NCBI GenBank assembly: GCA_963682175.1
Contig: OY821777.1
Coordinates: 4,481,501-4,545,500 of the forward strand
Direction: 5' to 3'
DNA from: Triglochin maritima
Taxonomy: Eukaryota; Streptophyta; Magnoliopsida; Alismatales; Juncaginaceae
Length of the DNA: 64,000 nt
Positions 59,621-64,000 of this stretch are shown here, one piece after another (within the stretch, counting starts at the first letter, position 1; each line of letters opens with the position of its first letter). The translations under genes and the position numbers were made by a program. The notes under the pieces were generated by a model, which made no database searches, was not told the DNA's origin, and saw only the letters and a list, made by a program, of their open reading frames with translations.

Positions 59621-60328
59621 CGAGTCCTCCAACTAACTTTCCAAAAAGAAAAAAAGGTGTCGCTGGCCTTTCCACCTCAGATTGAAAGGGCGGAGATCTC
59701 CGTGACAAACACTTCCCGTTTCTCCGGATCGCCAGTCTCCGTTAGGTAGTACCGCCGTGCGTGATCCACCAATCCTCCTTTCCCCCCTGTTTTTTTTCCC
59801 TTTTTTCGGTTTCCTGCATTTCCAGGTTTGCTTTGTTGGCTGTTTTGTCGTTGGGGATTTTCTACCCGTAGTGTGGTTTCGGACGACGAATCGCGTCTTT
59901 GTCGCTGTATAATGAATGTACAAATCAGGAGTTTTTTGTTTGTTTTTTGGGGGTGACAATTCAGGAAATGTTTCGTGAAGTTACAAACAAAATTTCCGCT
60001 TTCATGTTGATAATTGTTTATTAATAGAAATTCCAATTGATGCATTGTTATTATCAATATTGTTTTATTTTGCTAACGTGGTTAAGGAGATATTTATCTC
60101 AGTTTAAAAGTGAAATTGTCTGCGAAATGTTTCATTTTGTCCAGCGTCCCACTGGAATGATGATACCATTGGAACAGTTTTTGCTGCAGTTCAGTTTCAT
60201 CTTGCTAGAATAGGTTGCTTTGGATATCAATTAGGAGACTTTTGACGAAGTTGTATCGAGAACCTGCATTTCGTACCTTGTTTTTCATAAGGGCTACTTT
60301 CGTTGTGTAGTTCGCCCCTGGTCAACAA
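59621..60328 (+). promoter_or_regulatory. Upstream and probable leader region of PFK5
   Basis: A CT-rich stretch at about 59660-59830 has the look of a transcribed leader. An acceptor-like TTGTGTAG lies at about 60303-60310, 20 bp before the start codon, so a leader intron is possible. I see no other gene. The MULE ends at or just before this stretch, so the two promoters (transposase, minus; PFK5, plus) are head to head. Confidence 0.45.
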
Positions 60329-63300
60329 ATGTCGCTTCTTATCCCCAGTCCAGGGGCTAACTTCCTCTGTGCTAAGAGGCATGCTTTGCTCTCTAGTCCG
60401 GACGTTTGTTTGCTTCATCTGGCGTACAATTTAAAGCCAGGAGCATCTAGTAGAAAGACAAACAAAAGGTTTGGACTTGTGACAATAAGAGCAGCTGTTC
60501 AAGAATCAGAGATTGACTTAAGTGATCCAGATTGGAAGCTACGTGTGCAGGAAGATTTCGAGAGATGTTTTAGATTGCCGCATCTGAAGGATGTTCTTGA
60601 TGTGAAGCCGAGATTAACAACTTTCTCTCTTAAGAACAGGTATGATTACCTAACCTTCAGATGACCTTTAACATTATTACATTTATAAGTTAGACAACAA
60701 CCATAAAAAAACTCTAAACCAAAGTAGTCATGAGCCCGTGATGAAGTATCTATAATTCTGTACAACCCCAAATGGTGATGTGTAACATTGTTTTTCTCTC
60801 TCTTTCGTAGAGGTCGCAAAGTTGTGGATTATGATGGCAGTTCAGCAAATGAAAGAAGTGACTACGTGAACGATGATGATAGGGCACTTCTAAGGGTATC
60901 ACTTACTTCACTATTTAGATCTCTTTTGTCTAATCCATGATTACTTTCTTCAATTAGCAACTGTAAAAAATTGTCCAACTCATTTTATTCTGGACGTAAA
61001 AACCAATTCATTGTCGAGTATAGGCAATAACTGATTACAAGTCCATGTTGGAGCAAATTTCAGGTGTTTGGTGCATCTGCATGTTGTCGCATGTGTTGCA
61101 AACTTAAACTATGTGGCATATGCCTTGTATGTGTGCATATGTGTATTTTTCTTAGGAAAATGATAAATAGACGCTTGCGTCCGGGACACGTGCTGACGTG
61201 GTCAGTACAGTCAGCAGTAATTGTCCGGTCATCAAAAATCAAAAGTGAAATGTCTTTTACTTTCTGAAATCAATTAAATAACAAATTTATTTTGTATCAC
61301 ATGCAACTTCTATTTTCCCAATACAACATTACGTTCCCAATGCAATATTTATTTTCCCAATGAAACATTTGATTCCCCCACGAACAAACTCACAACTTAA
61401 AATAGATAGACTCACACATTATTCTGTCCAGAATAAGTTGTGTGTCTGTCCAGAAATAGGTTGTGTATCTGTCCAGAATAAGTTGTGTCTGTCCATAATA
61501 AGTTCTGTGTCTCTCCAGAATAGGTTATGTGTCTGTCCAGAATAAGTTGGTTGTCTGTCCATAATAGGTTGTGTGTATGTCCATAATAAGTTATGTGTCT
61601 GTCCATAATAAATTTTGTGTCTATCCAGATTAAGTTGTGTGTCTGTTCAGAATAAGTTATATTGGGAAAATGTTGCATGAGTAAACCAAATGTTGCTTGA
61701 GGAAACGAAATGTTGCATTGGGAGCGTAATATTGCATGGGGAAAGTAAAAATTACATGTGACACAAAATAAATATGTTATTTATTTAATTTCAAAAAGTA
61801 AAAGATATTTGACTTTTGCTGACTGGATTGCTGACTATACTAATCATGTCAGGACGCGTCCCGGACGCCCGTCCGTGTATTACTACTCTTTTTCTTATTA
61901 TTTGAATATATTAGTTGTTAAATGTTTATTAATAGTTTTTCTTGGCATATGGTTTTCCCCTATGCCAAAGGTGCCTGGCCTGTGTAAATTGCACAGGTCA
62001 CATATGCGGTCTTACCTCTGCCAATCGTAGAGGGTTGACTGAGTTGTTTGCAACTAACTCATTGATGAAAAATGTGATCTACCGTCTATTATTTCACATT
62101 AAATATGAATTGCAGACTTAACTCATTTTTTGATTTCGCGAATGATAATCCAAAGGGCAATGCTAAGTGTATTCTTTTTTTGGGCTCTTGGGCAAAATCG
62201 TAGATATATCTGGGGATATAATGATCTCTGATACTCCACGTCTCCTCAGATATATCTGATTACCCTAGATATGCATTAAACCATAAACGAAATGCATGTA
62301 ATATACTATCAGATATATCTGGGGGTAACCTGATATATCTGAGGAAACGTGGAGTGTCAGAGATCATCATATCCCCAGATATATCTATCATTTTGCCCAA
62401 GAGCCTAGAAAAGAACCCACAAAAAAGACCACACTTAGCATTTTCCTAGTCCAAATGCCAAAAAGGTTATTCTTTGACTCATTGGAAATGGATGACAAAT
62501 GATAACACATTTACTTGGAAACAAATCACATACAAGGAAAATGAAGCTCTGATGAAAGTTAATCACGGTAGGACAGAAGTTGTTTACTTATGCAAGGGAT
62601 TGAAAAGAAGAGAATGAGCCCAATGTTGTTGAAATATCTGTAGTTACAGGCACAGGGCAGTGTATAGATAGATATCTCCGAATTCATATATTCATGTTGT
62701 ACGCATTTTACCAAGACATTCTAAATTTTCATCCTATATGTTTATGCGTTTGCAGGTCATAAAATTCGCTTCACCAACTTCTGCTGGAGCTGAGTGCATT
62801 GATCCTACTTGCACTTGGGTGGAGCAATGGTACTTTATCTTCCATTCCTCATTCTTGATTGACAAGCTAAATTGAAAATACAACTATTTTTTAATTAAAG
62901 ATTGAGCAGCAGGATAAATGGACAATACATGGACGAATTTATGCATCTTTATGGTACTACTGAATTGCTTGTGCGCACCAAGATTGAAATCGCTAATTTG
63001 TTTGGTAACATGGTATAATATTGCTCTAGGGTGCACCGTGCGGGTCCTCGCAAGCAAATATACTTTGAACCTGAGAATGTAAAAGCTGGAATTGTTACAT
63101 GTGGAGGGCTTTGTCCTGGACTGAATGATGTTATTAGGCAGGTTAGATATGGCATTCTTGTTGCTTGAACATGTTTTTTTCTTAATAACATGTGTGTCCC
63201 TTCTTGCCTTTTTTGGCTATGTTCAATGAATCTATAATGAATATGCTAATTTATCAATCAAGAAGACCTGTTTACATCAATTGTCACCATATAAAAGATC

Positions 63301-64000
63301 TTGTGGTCTTTCAAATTGTTACTGGTGCTTGTCATTGTTGCAGATAGTTTTCACCCTTGAAGTTTATGGGGTCAAAAATATAGTTGGAATTCCTTTTGGC
63401 TACCGAGGGTTTTTTGACAAAGGGCTCCAGGAAGTGCCGGTAAAGTCCCTGCCATCCCTTTGTTTCAAAAGAAAGTTACATTTTCATGTATCTAAGTGCT
63501 ACATTTGGGAATACTCCAGTTGTCCCGTGAAGTGGTCCAAAACATCAACCTTGCCGGTGGAAGTCTCCTGGGAGTTTCTCGGGGAGGAGCTAAGATTAGT
63601 GACATTGTGGATAGCATAGAGGTGTGCTTGAGTTAAGCTTCGAATCTCAAATAAATTGTTATTTCTTATATAATGTGTAACAAACGTCAACTTTGTTAAT
63701 GCAGGCCAGACACATTAACATGCTTTTCGTGTTGGGAGGAAATGGTACACATGCAGGGGGTAATGCAATACACGATGAGGTACCTATTAATTTGTTATTT
63801 GTAGCATGGTATGTAATTCTTTTATCTTCAATAATTCCTGTCAATGGCTTTCCACTTTGGGGGATGGCACGGTGACTTGGGCCTTCTCTGACTGAACCTT
63901 TCTGATTTCCATAACAGTGCCGTAGGAGAAGATTGAAAGTGTCCATTATTTGTGTTCCTAAAACCATAGATAATGATATACTTCTTATGGATAAGACTTT
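60329..64000 (+). CDS. PFK5: ATP-dependent 6-phosphofructokinase, plastid type (PFK5-like), 5' part
   Basis: Eight exons (60329-60639, 60811-60895, 62756-62829, 63030-63141, 63344-63439, 63520-63621, 63705-63779, 63918 to the window end) join in phase and encode the first 312 residues of about 530. The first 55 or so residues look like a plastid transit peptide. Then come [20 protein letters not shown], typical of the PFK5 branch, [20 protein letters not shown], and the nucleotide-binding loop [56 protein letters not shown] and the phosphoryl-transfer motif PKTIDND complete it. The enzyme phosphorylates fructose 6-phosphate with ATP in plastid glycolysis; Arabidopsis PFK5 is redox-controlled. 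A small oddity is ARHINM where ERGINM is usual. Intron 2 (60896-62755) is long because it holds two palindromic repeat elements. The gene continues past the window. Confidence 0.94.
61170..61875. mobile_element. Foldback-type element in PFK5 intron 2
   Basis: Long inverted arms of about 230 bp (about 61170-61400 and 61650-61875) pair imperfectly, sharing GCGTCCGGGAC(A/G)CGT, TCTTTTACTTT(C/T)TGAAAT and TTCCCAAT(A/G)CAACATT-like words. The loop is a 22-bp minisatellite of about ten units. The ends (GCGTCC...ACGTGG..GTACAGTCAG) resemble those of the larger element at 50.0-52.1 kb, whose minisatellite has the same unit. No coding content. Confidence 0.75.
61423..61660. repeat. 22-bp minisatellite, about 10 units
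   Basis: Unit approximately AATAAGTTGTGTGTCTGTCCAG, the reverse complement of the unit in the 50.38-51.27 kb array apart from a one- or two-base change (TTCGG versus TCCAG). It forms the loop of the foldback element inside PFK5 intron 2. Confidence 0.88.
62146..62455. mobile_element. Palindromic MITE in PFK5 intron 2, probably Mutator-type
   Basis: The element spans 62155-62446 with inverted arms of roughly 120-130 bp (ends GGGCAATGCTAAGTGT / ...ACACTTAGCATTTTCC). They share GGGCTCTTGGGCAAAAT, AGATATATCTGGGGATAT and CAGATATATC blocks. Flanks TAATCCAAA (62146-62154) and TAGTCCAAA (62447-62455) look like a 9-bp duplication with one change, the Mutator size. It is intronic and lies about 300 bp before exon 3. 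Confidence 0.78.

Overview
This window is nuclear DNA of a flowering plant, most likely a eudicot. The genes are split by AT-rich GT-AG introns. Every recognisable protein belongs to a plant family: a VRN5/VIL1-type PHD protein, CYP78A, a DMP (DUF679) relic, GALT1, an RKD (RWP-RK) factor and plastid-type phosphofructokinase. The spacers are full of plant transposable elements. The species cannot be named from sequence alone. All exon coordinates are hand-derived from splice signals and reading-frame phase. No alignment or database search was run.

Layout. 0.3-5.9 kb (-): VRN5/VIL1-type gene with a non-coding leader exon. 5.9-13 kb: spacer with a 533-bp palindromic Mutator MITE (9-bp target duplication) and a putative 2.46-kb Copia-type LTR carrying an array of TTCGGT(C/T)(G/A)ACCGAA palindromes. 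13.05-14.72 kb (+): two-exon CYP78A. 14.7-22.5 kb: AT-rich spacer with LINE and F-box/LRR relics. 22.8-24.2 kb (+): three-exon organellar uL18-family gene. 25.0-25.8 kb (+): DMP pseudogene. 26.7-30.55 kb (-): seven-exon GALT1, with a probable leader exon at 31.6-31.85 kb. 34.65-34.9 kb: hAT-type MITE. 35.2-39.1 kb (-): decayed Ty1-copia element. 39.6-40.5 kb (-): three exons of an RNase T2 pseudogene; its last exon is missing and the copia begins just beyond. 40.6-42.1 kb: GC-rich hairpin repeats. 43.1-45.0 kb: solo LTR of Ty3-gypsy type with a 5-bp duplication. 46.5-47.5 kb (-): RKD gene. 49.0-49.3 kb: second hAT-type MITE. 50.0-52.1 kb: element with inverted ends and about 40 copies of a 22-bp minisatellite. 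53.6-59.6 kb: large, apparently intact Mutator-like element (MULE). 60.3 kb to the end (+): 5' part of a plastid PFK5-type gene with two more palindromic elements in intron 2.

The most interesting object is the MULE at 53.6-59.6 kb. Its long inverted ends enclose two intact, spliced, convergent genes, the arrangement known from maize MuDR (mudrA/mudrB). The minus-strand gene encodes an 848-residue DDE transposase with WRKY/GCM1-like zinc finger, SWIM-like finger, AT-hook and C-terminal OTU cysteine-protease domain. The plus-strand gene, in the mudrB position, encodes a 650-residue plant mobile domain (PMD) protein. The two coding ends overlap by 40 bp, and each gene carries an array of about 33-bp GC-rich units in intron 1. 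I infer a two-gene autonomous transposon in which a PMD protein takes the helper position. The element sits about 700 bp upstream of the PFK5 start codon.
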